The translations under genes and the position numbers were made by a program. 64,000 nucleotides of DNA from Lutraria lutraria (Eukaryota; Mollusca; Bivalvia; Venerida; Mactridae). Where the stretch lies: the NCBI GenBank assembly GCA_964023205.1, contig OZ026835.1:3861053-3925052 (forward strand), written 5' to 3'. This document shows positions 22,795-37,100 of this stretch, in pieces. Position 1 is the first letter of the stretch, and each line of letters opens with the position of its first letter. The notes under the pieces were generated by a model. It ran no database searches. It was given only the letters and a program-made list of their open reading frames with translations, and was not told the origin of the DNA.

Positions 22795-24240
22795 AGTGAG
22801 GATGATGATACAGTACTTGTATTAAGGTTGTATGAATCATTTGGTGGAGCGTGTGAAACATCTATGTCTACAAGTCTACCATTCCATAGTGTGGCTGTGT
22901 AAGTAATGAATTATTGTTATATATTATCTTATAAAGGGGCATACCCTGGAACTGAAGCATCTCAAATAGCAATCAAATTGGTATCATTTAATGCCTAAAT
23001 CAATTAATGATAGCCCTGTAAAATATTTACAAAACATTCCGCTAGTTTACTCAAAATACACATTTCAAGATTTACCAAACCTGCCGATTTCGGCCTCAGA
23101 AATTATTCGTCGTTTTCACAACTCGACCCTTTCGGTATCTGTCAAAACTGAAAAAATGTCAACAAATTGAAATGGTAAGTATTTCTCATGTTATGTTCAC
23201 TTGAAAGGCAGCGCACATGCTCAGTTAAACTCTCAGACGTATCGGAAATATCGTTGTCGTCAATAAAAGAATGTAAGCCTTTTATTCAAACCGACATACA
23301 AACACCGACATGCGCGTGATAGGGTCATTTTTAGCAGACATTCTTCTTTGACTTTTAGGTAATAATTGATTTTACAAGTGACAAACGCATTTTTGGTGTA
23401 TGAACAAAAAGACACAGCAGTTCCTGGGCATGCCCCTTTATAACAAATCAAATTGAAGGATATTGCATTGAAGCTCTTCTTCTTTGTTAATATCAAACTA
23501 CCCTTAAATTCTTTTCGTGGAATAAGCATTAATGTGTTTATATTATTTTATGTATGTTGCCTTGTTAGGATGTGATTAATGTATTAGGGAAGTGTTATAA
23601 TAATTCTCTGGTAGATTTGATTAAGATTCGGTCATTCAAGTGAAATCTAATAGGAGGAGGAAAATAATGTACCGGATGTGGGGCTTGAAGCCGCAACCTC
23701 CTGCTTGCAAGTCAGATGCTCTACTAACTGTTAATATTACAGCCAATTAATGAATAACAAGTACTATTGCTGTACTGCTACACAAGCATCATATGCTAAT
23801 GTGAAAACTGAAACTAATGATGTCCGATGTCCATTGAAGCATATCTTTGCATATTTTATAGTTGTATGTACAGACTATTGAAACATTGGGTAAATGAACT
23901 TTAACAAATTTTGAATAGTACATGTATATACAGTCTAACCTGTGTTAGTGGCGAGTTTTGAATAAAAGGTGCGAAAGAAGGTCATTCTTTTAAAAAGTAA
24001 TTGGTTATTTAGAACAAATTGACCTATGAATAAAGACCACTTATCCACTCAGGCCATAATATACATTGTTCACAAGTTTGACTATATACACTTGATTACA
24101 GGTCTGTATTTTATTTCAGTTGTAATGGGTTGGAAGAACAACTGGAGAAAAATAACTTCAATGTTCGTACAGATGGAGAGAAGATATACTTCACATTGAA
24201 ACCTTTCCAACTTCTCTCTCTTCTACTGAAACTGAAGTGA
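22795..24240 (+). CDS. MAN2C1: alpha-mannosidase class 2C, C-terminal two exons (partial gene)
   Basis: Cytosolic GH38 alpha-mannosidase, which trims free oligosaccharides released in the cytosol. Two exons join in phase: 22795-22898 after a TTATTTCAG acceptor, and 24120-24240 after TTTTATTTCAG; the donor at 22899 is GTAAGT. The joined C terminus starts SEDDDTVLVLRLYESFGGAC, continues with TSLPFHSVAVCNGLEEQLE, and ends FTLKPFQLLSLLLKLK-stop. This matches the end of animal MAN2C1, where a VVLRLYES block, a CDLLE-like block and a TFSPFQ-LSLLL block close the protein. Catalytic domain exons are not in view: none was found in the 22 kb upstream, so either a long LINE-filled intron precedes, or this is a detached 3' piece. 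The gene is convergent with the sacsin-like gene. Confidence 0.8.
23664..23748 (-). repeat. tRNA-Ala-like sequence (SINE head or tRNA pseudogene)
   Basis: The - strand reads AGTTAGTAGAGCATCTGAC, TTGCAAG (anticodon-loop-like, TGC), then GGTTGCGGCTTCAAGCCCC, with A- and B-box-like segments. The acceptor stem is not intact. It lies in the mannosidase intron. Confidence 0.5.
23931..24062. mobile_element. MITE of the CAGTCAAACCTGTG family (decayed copy)
   Basis: Starts TA|CAGTCTAACCTGTGTTAG and contains AAGGTCATTCTTTTAAAAAG, as in the copies at 46.05, 61.03 and 61.71 kb; the right end is unclear. Confidence 0.5.
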
Positions 24241-24530
24241 AATTCCATCCCTATACCTTGCCTCAATGTAGAGGTATAAATTTACATACCAAACATGGGA
24301 AAACCTTGAAAAACTTCTATCTTAACATGAGCAAACTGTACATTTATTTGTTGCTTATTTTTTGCACTGTAGTATATTCATCTTTTTATTCTTTATTTTA
24401 ATTAGATTTTATTGACTATTTGTCTGGCTAACATGTATCACAATATAGTTCAGTGACTGTGTTTAAGTTATGTTTGAACGAATGTTTAGATACATTGTAT
24501 TTTGTATGAAAATAAATCATCAGATGATTA
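24241..24530 (+). other. probable 3' UTR with polyadenylation signal
   Basis: AATAAA at 24511-24516, about 270 bases after the mannosidase stop, is the first good signal. Confidence 0.5.
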
Positions 24531-25140
24531 TAACAGTTGAAATGCTTGATCTAATTGTGGTCATACATTGTGGTTGTATTATCTACAACTTGTTATGTAC
24601 AGGTGATGGCTAACTCTTCATTACATTGTCATGTTATTTTTGTTCTTGTTGGTCTAATATAATTAGTATGTATGTCCTATCATGCAACTAATGGTACACT
24701 GCTTGAACACTTTTGCTTTGATGTGTCTTGGATTTGTATTACTATATTATGACGTAAAAGAATATTGTTTTGTCTTGTATATAGTACTTAACTAAGATTG
24801 ATTTTGTTTTAAATATCTGTTAGTCGATATATTATGACATTGTTAGTACTACATTTAATACTAGAAAAGATTTCATATCATAACAATCAGCTCCAGAAAT
24901 CTACAATCATTTCAAAGTGATAAATTCACCCTTGAATGTTTTTGAGATGGGGTTTACGCCTGTTTTATAAAGAACTTTAATTTTATACTGACATGTTAGA
25001 ATAAGCAGTTTACATGGATTATGTAGAAGAACTAAACCACATTCTCCACATGCAACTGTCAACCTTTACACTTGATCAGTAATAGAGATAATGGCTTAAA
25101 ACAAAATATTGTCAACCTAATATTCACAGAGAATTTTGTT
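24531..25140. other. intergenic, nothing recognised
   Basis: AT-rich, no coding signal. Confidence 0.4.
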
Positions 25141-25141
25141 G

Positions 25142-25214
25142 TGCCCAGAGATTGAGTTCTAGGATCATTGGTCTAAAGACCTAACACTGTATCAACTGAG
25201 CTAAGCAGACCCAC
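25142..25214 (-). repeat. tRNA-like sequence (SINE head or tRNA pseudogene)
   Basis: The - strand reads GGGTCTGCTTAGCTCAGTTG (D-arm/A-box-like) then GTTAGGTCTTTAGACC and AACTCAATCTC (weak B box). It looks like a decayed tRNA. Confidence 0.5.
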
Positions 25215-25267
25215 TTTGCAAACACATTATTTAATAGTTAGGCTGATCATACTTGGTTCTTAGCAAT

Positions 25268-25535
25268 GGTCATTTCATAGCCACCCCAGAGAGGGGAGAT
25301 AAGATGGAAGAGAACCGGACATTTATATCCCTACTCTTTTCGAATAGTTCCTCCATGCCTACTCCTTTTTTCCTGTGATTTTCTAGACAGAGTACTTGGC
25401 TTGGTAGTTGGGATGGGTACACTGAAAAAGCATCTCTGAAATGTTGAAAGGTGAAGCCGAGAATCAAACCCACGACTTTTTGTTTACAACAAGTAATCCG
25501 GCACGTTACCATTCCACCACTGATCACCCACCCTC
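25268..25535 (-). mobile_element. tRNA-derived SINE
   Basis: The - strand begins GGGTGATCAGTGGTGGAATG, with GGTAACGTGCC (A-box region), TTGTTGTAAAC, GTCGTGGGTTTGATTC (B box) and CTCGGC, followed by a non-tRNA body through about 25268. This is typical head-plus-body SINE structure. The body has no coding meaning. Confidence 0.6.
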
Positions 25536-25539
25536 TTTG

Positions 25540-26685
25540 TTGCATTTCAATGTTTACATGTGGGATTATATATTATATATAATATTTATGTGATACATTT
25601 GTAATTATCAAAGAAACTCTGTCTATATTAACTGATCTCAATTATTCTTGCAGTTAGATTGCCAACATACTTTTGTCATAGTTACCATCATTGTTGATAA
25701 GGTTGTTTTGCAGAGCTGTTATATAAGTATTGTCTTCCAATTGAAATATTTTTTTATGCACATAAAACCCTTGTGATGATGTATGTATGTCGTCTGTGAT
25801 ACATAAATCATTCACTCACCTAAGTATGTTCTTCAAGATTGATGGTTGATTTTTGTAAAAATATATTTATACAGAAATAATAGTACAGGGTAGAATTAAA
25901 AAGTAATGAAATTATGTGTATGTGTTTCTTTATTTAACATAATGTCATAGTAACTTGGATTCCATGAGGATCAAAGGTATTGTTTTCTTTTAGTAATTTA
26001 CAATCAAAACTAGAGCACATGTTCCTGGTGAATAAGGAAACAAATGGTTACATTTCTGGTCTAAGACACAGGATTTCGAGACAGAAAAAACAACAATTTA
26101 GTCCATTTACTGAGTAGTTTGTGAAACTAGGCCCTGTATGATCACCATGTATCACTGTCCTGTCAATACTTCAATGCTAGTGATCATATCTCTGTAATTG
26201 GTCAATTTTATTACTAAGATAAGAGAAGACTATAATTGATTGAAGTATATTTATTTATCAGTCTGATTTGTCAATACATGCTACACAGTATGTAACTTGG
26301 TGCACACTACATAAAACTTGACGAATATTGCCCAAAATACTTTCACATTTTTGTTTTTATAAGATATTAAACTTTCATATGAAACAGTTACATTGTATTT
26401 ATAAGGTATTTCTAGAATACATTGTTGATAGAAATCGTGTATTAATGCTGGTCTTAAACTATGTTCGTTATTTTCAAAGATTAACACATACTTAATCAAT
26501 GTGGCAATATTCTTAAGAATTATACAACAAATTATTTGAACAAACCTCTGTCAAACATTGTACATTATTTCACCATTCCAGATATAAAACCCTGTCATAA
26601 GGAGTTAATTTTAATACTGCTTGACTTCATATGGTCTGTCACAAATAAACAGCACACTCTCGCATAATAACATACATCAGCATTA
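25540..26685. other. intergenic, nothing recognised
   Basis: AT-rich, no coding signal seen on either strand. Confidence 0.4.
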
Positions 26686-26689
26686 CACT

Positions 26690-26920
26690 GTTTTACTGAT
26701 ATCTGCAAAACGTTAATTTAGCGATATCAGTATAAAGCCTGTTAACAGATATCTGCAAATCATGTTTACTGATATCAGCATAATTATATATTACTGACAT
26801 CAGCAAAATGATAAAATTACTGATTTCAGAAAAAAACACACATAATTACTGATACAAGAATAATACTAAATTACTAACATCAGCGAACAGTAATTTACTA
26901 ATATTTGCAATTTTTTATCA
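26690..26920. repeat. degenerate tandem repeat of TTACTGATATCAGCAAAAT-like units
   Basis: About seven or eight diverged copies spaced roughly 25-40 bp, e.g. TTACTGATATCTGCAAAA, TTACTGATATCAGCATAA and TTACTGACATCAGCAAAA. The word GATATC is itself palindromic. Confidence 0.6.
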
Positions 26921-29900
26921 TTGAAATTGACATATAGATATTTTTTTAATTCACCAAATTACTCGGTCTCATTATATAAATCCTAATAATAATGTTTGCA
27001 AGTTCTTTCTAATTCAATAAATGATGTCATTCCAACAACTTTCATATACAATCAAAAATGAATTTTTGCTTAATACAAGTATGGTACTAGATGACTGACT
27101 TTTGGCTTTAGCTCATTGTTTTAACTGAAATGCATAAGTTATACACTTATATTGACATATTATGATAGTTCCTTATGGATATACTAAAATACATATGTCT
27201 TTTCAGTTCATTACATAATGAGGAGCATAAGAAGCCCATGGGGAAAAATAGCATTCAATTAAAACAGTTATTTAAATAATACACCTTACTTAATAATCCA
27301 ATACTTAAGCCCCCCCCCCCCCGTTAGCTTTTTTTGAATTCAATAAATTTAAATACGGAACAGTAGACAAAATGATAGTTAAGTATAAGAAATATATTTT
27401 ATTTGCTCTAAAAAATACATAAACCGTTTCTTAGACGCATCATGTAAAAATAGTGTCAGATGTTTTTTTCTAATTTTTGCAATATCTTTGAAAAAATACT
27501 GTGCTGCTTTTCTATATGTACTTCATGATTAACAAAATTCCATTATGTTTTTATTGCAAGGAAAGTCAGTTTCATTGATACTACATCTTTCTAGGTAAAG
27601 TAAGACCTACTTTAATTCTAACATTCAAAAAGCTAATGGGACTTTAATATAAAATTAGAGGTTTGACATAACGTTAAATAAACATTTATCTTAACCAGCC
27701 CTATATCTACCAGTGCATACCCCCCCCCCTCCAGCATTTATCTTGAGATAAGATAAAAAAAAGAATTCTCACATAACAGTAAATGTATGGTTTCAACTGT
27801 CTATGCATGTTTAATGCTGTACGTAGTGGGCATACATGTTGAAAAGTAAAAATACAAGATTATAATCACTCTATCAATGAGAGTTGATGGAAATCTGAAC
27901 AAAATCTGGTTAATCAATAATATGTATATGTCTCACTATTATCATACATATTTCAAAATTCACCAGAACATCAATACAGACTGATGGTTGTGACAGCTAT
28001 AGTTGCTGACAACATGACAAAAAAATAATAACAAGATCAAACAATATACCAATAATTAATAACATCTGATAATACTGTTTAATACAAACATTTTGCAACT
28101 AAAATAATGATCATAATGATTTAGTTTCATGGTTTTTATGGTTCATGCCTGTTTTCAATGGTATGTCAATTATATACCAGCCAGTGGCATTTTAACCATA
28201 CCAGTGTACCTGTAATCTGTACCAGTACTGGTTCACCGCAAGTTACTACAGCCTCTCTACATGACTCTAAATCGTCACAGAAAGCATGTGTCATGTCCAG
28301 TGATCAAACTCACAATACCAAAATTAAGGTCTGTGAAACTAAATGAATGCTCTTCCTTTTGAGCTTAACAGATGGGTCTTTATCATAAAAAGAAACACAA
28401 CATACAAGTGATTATATAATAAGCATAAAATATATCAAGGACAAAAAAAAAGAATTATAACTACATTTGCACTAAAATTTCTTCACCCAGAACACAATTA
28501 AATCACATTATACATGTGTATATTGGTCCCAGATCAAATCAACAAGACATTTTAACATATCATCACATACATACATTATTATACAGAAATAAAACTCACT
28601 AGAAACTTAATAAAACATTAAACAAGGTAAAAAGAACATCTTAAATAACAGACACATGGTCTAAGTTAGAACATAACTCGCTTCCAACACAGTGAATTTT
28701 GAGGAAGGAAACTTAGTTTTGAACCTCTATGAAACTGTTCAGATACTGATCAGTGCCAGATATGTATCTGTCAAACATGTAAACTGCATACAGTGAATAA
28801 AAAGATACAAAAAGATTATCCCTTCATAGGAATTTATCAAACCTATAAAAATGTAAACTACATTCAAACAATCTGTAGATAAGAGAAGTGTCCTCTTAAC
28901 AATTAAGTAACAGTTTTAGAAAAATCTAAAACTTCAAATAAGGAAGAATGATGTACATACAGCTATACTTATGAACAAAAGTCATGTTCAGTTTAGTTTT
29001 CTGTGATTACTTCTAAGACCAGTAATTTAGCCTACTCTATATTGCCTTTCGTCCAATGAAAAAATAACAATTAATGACTCATAGCGTCTGCTTTCCAATG
29101 ATACCATCTATATTGGTAAATTAATGTTGACAGGACAAGACGTTTGTCTATAAGTGTATGTAGGCATGCAACCACTAGATAACTGACAGCAAATGATAAA
29201 AATGGCAATTCCAAAAACGATGACAATTTAAGAATATGAACTTTTCAGAAAAATTATACACAGCTATTTTCTAAACAATATTCAACAGTTATATACATAC
29301 ATACCATCTGATGTCTAAACTATATAATCTTTGTACAGGAATGACATAAAAACAATATAAAGGTACAGTAGAACTCATTTCAAATTATGTCCTCTGGATC
29401 TCAGTCAAGTTGTATGGTAAACAAATGAAACTATGGTTTAAAAAACAACCTGTTGAGGCTTTTTTGTGGACTGAATTAACAGAAGTTTTCCATACAACTC
29501 TGAAATACTGTTATCATGCATTATTAGAATTCTTAAAAGATACATATAAACAGGTATCAAAAATATTATGAAGATGTGAAAACTCAACAAATAACAAAAA
29601 AAACACCCTTAAATAATATGTGAGAGTAAACTCATACAGGCAGATGAAGTCTCAATATATAATTCAGCAATAATCATATTCAATACATGAATATACGTAC
29701 ATAGAAATAAAAACAAGATTGCTAAAAGAAATTAACACCTACATGAGTATGATATAAGGTAGTATCCAACAATAATAACAGTACATAATTAGAGCATATC
29801 ACAGACATGACAAATAACCCTATACACAACTTTGACACAGATATGTTCATGATACCGCCCAACATCGTCTAATGCACATGAACAATCATACCAAGTTATT

Positions 29901-30459
29901 TTGAAAGATTAAAACAACAATGTTACAGCCTTGACAAGAAATGTGATGTGACGCGGAGGGACGGGACATTTTATGTGATTCCAGTAATTAGCCCCCATCA
30001 CTGATAGTGGGTGAGTGTATCATCACATCATAACATAATAAATTAGCTGAACAGTGTACACACACAATTTCAAAAAGAAACATTGAAACAACAAAAACAT
30101 ATACATTCTTTACAATCAATATAAAACATACTAGTATAGTATGGTTTCAGAGGCATTTATTGCAACTTATTGAAAAACTAGACTTTTGTCAGGAGGACAC
30201 GAATGCCCCCAATGAGAGTTACGGTAAGAAAAAAAAAAGGAGCCATAACTCGGGTGAAAATGTTTGGAGTTTATCAGGTATCAAACTTGACCTGTATTTT
30301 ATTATTAAACACCTTCATGTAATAAATATAGTTTAATCCATAAATATTTGTGTTATCACTCTGAAACCAAAATTTGAACGGATGGACTGGGGTAAGACAT
30401 TATGCTGTTCAGACATTCTTCCAATAGCGGGGTCATCAAAATGATTATATACAAAGGTT
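26921..30459. other. intergenic between convergent genes, nothing recognised
   Basis: AT-rich. Poly-C runs occur near 27310-27323 and 27720-27729. No exon, tRNA or element ends were recognised; 3' UTR sequence of the sacsin-like gene could lie toward the right end. Confidence 0.4.
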
Positions 30460-30739
30460 CCTTACAGTAAGACATTACCTACTACTTGTATATACCTTAC
30501 AGTAAGACATTACCTACTACTTGTATATACCTTACAGTAAGACATTACCTACTACTTGTACATACCTTACAGTAAGACATTACCTACTACTTGTATATAC
30601 CTTACAGTAAGACATTACCTACTACTTGTATATACCTTACAGTAAGACATTACCTACTACTTGTATATACCTTACAGTAAGACATTATCTACTACTTGTA
30701 TATACCTTACAGTAAGACATTACCTACTACTTGTATATA
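30460..30739. repeat. minisatellite, 35-bp unit, eight copies
   Basis: Units start CCTTACAGTAAGACATTACC and continue TACTACTTGTATATA, at 30460, 30495, 30530, 30565, 30600, 30635, 30670 and 30705. They are nearly identical; single-base variants occur near 30560 (CATA for TATA) and 30688 (TATCT). It lies just 3' of the sacsin-like stop codon and may be within its 3' UTR. Confidence 0.95.
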
Positions 30740-30992
30740 CACACTATAAACAAAAACATTATGTAAAGTAAGAAACAAACATTTTATCATCAAATCAAAA
30801 CAAGAATCACAAAAAATATACAAATATAAAAAATAGGGTATATTATATATCAGAGCAAAACTGGATACATATAACAGCTTAAAATACGAAAAAGGTAACA
30901 ATCATGTTATGAAAGTATGTCTATTTAACCCCTTAGTGCAATATCATTTCTTGAAATGACAGTACAAGAAGTCAATGCGATTGACTACTATT

Positions 30993-31186
30993 TTAATCAA
31001 TGTAGTCCCTTTTTACACAATCTAGTATTTGTTGAGCCTTTGAAATAACAGCTTCTGCTGTTTCTTTTGTGTATACTGTAGATGGAATAGCTTGTCCACA
31101 CACTGTGTCAGGATACCGCATTCTTGTATGGTCACCTGTAAGGTTAGACAGCTCAGTGGCCAAACTCTGAATCATAGAATTCAATC
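30993..31186 (-). CDS. SACS: sacsin-like, last coding exon (HEPN end)
   Basis: Acceptor TTAATTCATTTTCAG precedes 31186. Encodes [25 protein letters not shown] and [15 protein letters not shown], then the stop TAA at 30995-30993. RYPD and the Ala-rich helix are typical of the end of a sacsin HEPN domain. Confidence 0.9.
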
Positions 31187-34100
31187 CTGAAAATGAATTA
31201 ATAACAAATCAGTAAATACAGTACAACCTCTCCAGAGCGGCTCTCTCTTGAGCAACAACCTCGCTTCAACAACAGCATGTTTTCACAATGCACGATTTAA
31301 CTATTAATTTGACATCTCTAGAGTAAAAACCTCTCAACAACAACATGCTTTTATTATTCCCAAAGGGTGTTGCTTTGGAAAGGTTACCCTGTACTTACAT
31401 TTTGCGTGTACATTTTAAATGTTATAATGTATCTTGTACACATTACTTAGAGTAACAAGACAATCCTGTTCTTGTATTTATTTATTTCGAGATCCTATAA
31501 AGCTTTAATTGTAACGTTTGTTAGGTATTCACTGAAAACGTACTTAAATTCTCTTAATTCTATGATGATCATCAACTTTAACTGCTGAAGTTCTTAAAGT
31601 ATGTAAAGCTACACGTGACAGTCCTTGGCAGAAGACTTGTACGTGATGAGGATCATAATTATATAAGTACTTTTAAATCATGAATATTGAAAGCATCATG
31701 TATATTTTGATAAGCAACTATAAATAAAAATGAGTACAATGTTATGGAACACTTCATTCTGATAACTTTTAACAATCATATTTGTTAAATTACAGAGACA
31801 GTTTCCGTTGAAAGTCTTTCGAGAAAGCACTAATTTATTAAGGTTATGAAATCAGAAAACAATTTTACACTTATTGAAATTTATGTAGCATTTCTTGTCA
31901 GAAATGGCTTTATACAGTTTAAGAAGAAATTATGTGGTAATATACTAATATGATATTACTATATTCACAAAAGTCATGGTTCTTCCAGCACAAGTTACAT
32001 ATCAAACAGAGCAAGCAAGTCAATGCCAATTAAAGCTCTGTCATAGGAGTGACAAATACCGTCACATGCTGCTTTGACAAAGAATGATTAAAATCAAAGG
32101 GGTAAAGCTTTTTCAGAAATGTTATTTGCTGTTACTTAAAGATGCAAACTTTATTACTGTCGAGAGGAAGTTTTACCATAGATATTAGGCATAAAACACA
32201 GTCACACATTCGTGAACATTTCTGCAGAATAATTCCAAAATTCATCAACATGATTGTGTAAAACTTACTGAAAGGACAAGCTGCGAGACAAACAGACGAG
32301 ACAGACAGACAAAGTGACTCATATATAGCCATCAATAAACAACAATGTTACAAAAATATGATGAGACGCATTTGACTATGTGACATTTTATGATATTCCA
32401 GTATAGCCCCCTTCCATAACAAGAGGGCCAAGATGGCCCTATATCGCTCACATGACAATAACTGTTCACTCATTAAAACATTGTTTTGAACCTGTAATCA
32501 AGGTTTTGACCCCAGATGACCCATGTTGGATCTTGTCCTACATATAAATAAGACAATCATTCTGACAAGGTTTGGTGAAGATCCAATCAAAACCATGAAA
32601 ACTACAGCATATACAAGATTTTCCTGAGATTTGACCTCATGACCTAGTTTTTGATCCCAGATGACCCAATGTCAAATCTGTTTTACATATCATTAAGACG
32701 AACAATCTGACAAGGTGTGGCCAAGTTCCAATTAAAACCATGATATTTAGAACTTTTACAAGGTTTTTACCTAAGATTTGACCTGGTGACCTAGTTTTTT
32801 ACCCTGGCTGACCCATGTTCAACCTTGACCCACATATCATTGAGGCAAACATTCTGTTATTGATCCCATATGACCCATATTTGTACTTGACCGTTATATC
32901 ATTAAAATAAACAATTTGACAAAGTTTGGTGAAAATCCAATTATCACTGTGAAATCTACAGTGCTAAATTAGTTTTTCATAAGATTTGACCTAGAGACCT
33001 AGTTTTTGACCCCAAATCACCCATGTTCGAACATGTCCAAGATATTATAAAGACAAATATTCTGATAAGGTTTCATGATGATCCAATCAAAACAGTGACT
33101 TCTAGAGTGTTCACAAGGTTTTTTTCCAGCAATTTGCCCTAGTGACCTAGTTTTTGACCGGAAATGACCCATTATCAAACTTGACCTACATATCATTGAA
33201 ATAAACATTTTGATAACGTTTCATGAATATCCAATCAAAACAGTGATTTCTAGAGTGTTCACAAGATTTTCCCTTTTTTGGCCCTGGTGACCTAGTCTTT
33301 GACCCAAAATGGCCCATTATCGAACTCGTCCAAGATTTTGTTGATATTAACATTCTGATCCAGTTTTGAAAAAAGGTGGCGCCTAGTGTGTTCACAAGGT
33401 AAAAGTTTGACGACGCACAGACGCCGGACGAAGACTGATCACAAAAGCTCACCCTGTCACTTTGTGACATGTGAGCTAAAAAATATGAAGGGTTACCAAT
33501 ATTTGGAGACACTAATTTTAGACATTATGACTAGAAAATGATAGTAATAACTTATCGCAGTGAAATAACTTACCAGATGCTATCCATGTCAGCTGATGAG
33601 ACCATTTCACTCTCAGGATTTTATTTGCATCTTTTCCATACCATGCTGCTTTTATGGATTTTTCACCAGCCTGTTGAAAAAGTAAAAGTTTATGGAATAT
33701 CATAATATTAATCAAAATTAACATGATCAGTAATAAGCATTCAAAACCTTTCAAGAAAATGTTTATAATGGCATTCAGTAGAACCTTTTTAATTCAGACT
33801 TTTTCAGACTAACAAACAATTGATCAGACTAGGGAGTTTTCAGATTGGAATATTAAATGTCGCAGATTACAAGTTACTTAGCTTAAAATACAGAATAAAA
33901 CAAACGGGGCCTTTATTTTGTTGCCATGTCAACCATAGTAAGTTATTTTACAAAATATTATAATGCACTTAATTTAGTTTGTCCGTACATAAATAAATAA
34001 ATTCATGAAAATTTCCTTTTTCCAGAAATTGTAGAACATGTATTATAGTATTTTTAATTCATTTTTAAATACCTCATTATCCATAACATTTCATTAGGAA

Positions 34101-37100
34101 CTAACACAAAATTATGCTATCAGAATATTTCAATATTTTATTACTATAACTATTGCCATAGCAACCAACCTATACTTACTGATTATATTTTTGTCTGTAA
34201 AAATTTGACTTAATCTTTTCTTATTGTCATGTGTACATTGAAACAAACTAAATGTTTTCAGGAACAGTTACAGAGGAGGTATGATGCTGTTTGTTTTTCT
34301 TATACACTATTTATCAAAACATTTCTAAGATGGCAAATTTCTGCATCATTATACACAAATGTAATCCTTTCACTGACCATTTAACATCCTAAATAACAAA
34401 TAAAAGTAAAAGATACCTGATGTGACATGTAGCAGACCCAGTTGAATGAGATGCCATGTTCTAATGCTTTCCTGGCATTCTCTTGGTCAAAAGAAGCCTG
34501 TTTGAACCATCTACGTGCTTCAGAAATCCAGCGGTAAGCTCCTTGGAAGTTTGAAAACCCATCAAACTCATCATAGTATTGTCTTCGCTTGTAATGTCTT
34601 TTCCAGTATCTGCCATACCATGATGACTGCCAAAATGAACCGGAATATGACGATCTGGACCCGGAATGATGGTATGATTTAGTTTCATCATCATCTTCTA
34701 GTAAACGTTGACCTTTTTCAAGTCTTCGTAAACATTGTTGTATATACTGGAACACCTTTGTGCAAAAGTCAACATTATCAGGATTTTTGTCAGGGTGCCA
34801 TTTTCTCAACAATCGGATGACTAGTTTTCTTCTGACTGTTTCTGTTTGTTTCCATGCAGTATTGAGGTACTCTCTGATCTCTTTGCGTGTTTTCTTCAAA
34901 TCATTACTGTCAATAGAAGTTCCTTCTTCACTAGATGATTGTCTGTTGTGAAGGACTATTTGTCTGCTAGCATTATCTGAACCTTTACAAACAAATTTAT
35001 AAAGACGATAAGCTGGAACAGTGATTGTAGTTTCAGATCCATCATTAATAATATATTCCTGAAGTAACGGAAAGTCATTAACAACATCAGATTTGCTAAT
35101 TATGTGGACAAACATGTATGTGGGTTCCAAATCACTACCTTCTTTTTCATTATCTGTGTTGTCATTTTCATCATCATCATCATTGTTGTCACTTTCATTC
35201 AATGCAGGGTCATCAACTTCCAAGGCTACAAATTTATAATCATAATGTTGAAATATTCCGTAATCATTATCTAGATACTGATGCCACTTCCTGGGAACAA
35301 ATGTTCCTGGTGTTGGATATATTGGGTTCTCATCTATTTCTACAGTACATTTATATTCTTCTATTGAGTTCTTATCCAGATAATTTGAAATGTTGCTTTG
35401 AGAATCCTTCATCTCAAGTATTTCCATCAAGTACACAAAGTGTTCACCTTGCAAACATTTATTCACAAGTCCATTTAGGTATAAAGCAATTTCTGTCCTC
35501 ACTTTTTTATACCAATCATAATCAGATGTATCAAAGTATAGAATAACTTCATCATCTTTTTCTTCCAAGTGAACAAAACGCTGTTCTTCAGTATTTTGCA
35601 CAGCAATCTTTTTACCAGCATCCTTGCCTTCGACACATTGAAAAAACAGCTTTGTCTTTATGCCAGTTACATGTTTAAATCTTATGTTCGTAACCTTGCC
35701 TGCTGTATTTTTTTCATCAGATTCACCCCATTGTTTAAAACTATCACCCTGAGCGATATGTTTGAGTGCATGTCTGGCAAGTCGTAAATATCCATAGACA
35801 AATTGGCGTCCATGGATAAATTCATTCAATGAATTAGCTATTCCTTCGTCTCCAATATATTGAATATTATCCATTATAACCATATGTTTTGCTATATCTG
35901 TTAACAAATGAGGTTTCATGTTTTCCGGCAAATATTTCAAAGATTCAATACACTTATCTGTGCTCAAATTAACACCGTGCAGTTTACCAAATGAATGCAG
36001 AAATGTACACTTTATTGTTGTATCATTCACAATCTTTGAACTCAAGTATTTTCTGTCATCCACAATCAAACGATTTGCCATTTCCAAAGCACCTTTGTCA
36101 GTCAGAAGATACAAATTTTGTTCTGTTTCAGGAATAGGTGATGTCACTTCGCAGAAATGTTTGAACATCAAGCTGAAAGCTTTAATTGCATCTGCCAATT
36201 GTTTTGGGAAAAGTTGCCCAGACTCATCAGTGTGTTCTCGAAGATTGAGCAATACCCTAGCGTACATACTGAAACATGGTTCTTTCCAGCAACCCAAAAG
36301 GCGAAACAGATCATGATACTGGGCATTCTCTGAAGGACATTTGGAGATATAAGGGGGAACTTCTTCCTCATCTTTACAATATAACACTGTTTGTTTCGGA
36401 GAAAAAATGTCTTTTAAGTTCTTGTGATAAATTATTGGCACATCACAAAGCTGGAGAAAGTCTGTCTCATTTATTTCTTTTGATTTTTGGAGACTTTCCA
36501 TACATTTGTATATGTGACACATAACATCATGTAAACGATCGTGAGAAAAACGCTTCCTTCTGTCTGAAGCACTCATACCGACATGTTTGCAGTGAATCAC
36601 TAACTCATCAAATTTAGGAGTATCTCTAATATCCAATTTGGATAAAATGGTTTCATATGAATTTTGCCTCCACCTAATGTGAACCACTTCTGGAAGAAGT
36701 TTTGATGATGTCCAGCTGGAGAGCATAGCAGAAGATAACACAGATCCTTCAAAGCTTATGAAGTCTGATGTTGTGTATTGTGGATGTATTGCCTGCAAAT
36801 CATTACCAACTTTCAGTGCTTTCACAAATTTGATTTTCCGTACAGAGTCAAAATTGTTTTCCAGAAAAAAACTTTCTGGCATTTTGAATAGATGTCTTAA
36901 TAAGCATTCTGAGTTATCAGCCAATAATTTATGGTTTCCTTCAACTTGACTGGCATCTTGTATAGAATTGGAAAACCGTTTTAGCAGAGGCATGGTCAAA
37001 GTTGTCTGGAGCCCAATCTGCCGAAGTAAGTGTAGGGTCTCTACATCTCTGAGAACCAATGGCACAAGATCTTTTTCATCACACATTCGTTTGAACAGTT

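Noticed and set aside
30460..30739. Regular 35-bp repeats resembling a CRISPR array
   Set aside because: Units are contiguous with no variable spacers, and the context is a eukaryotic gene; it is a minisatellite.
33186..33512. 108-codon ORF on the - strand in the intron
   Set aside because: It lies entirely in the Helentron-like repeat; similar peptides arise from other copies (for example 60099-60320).
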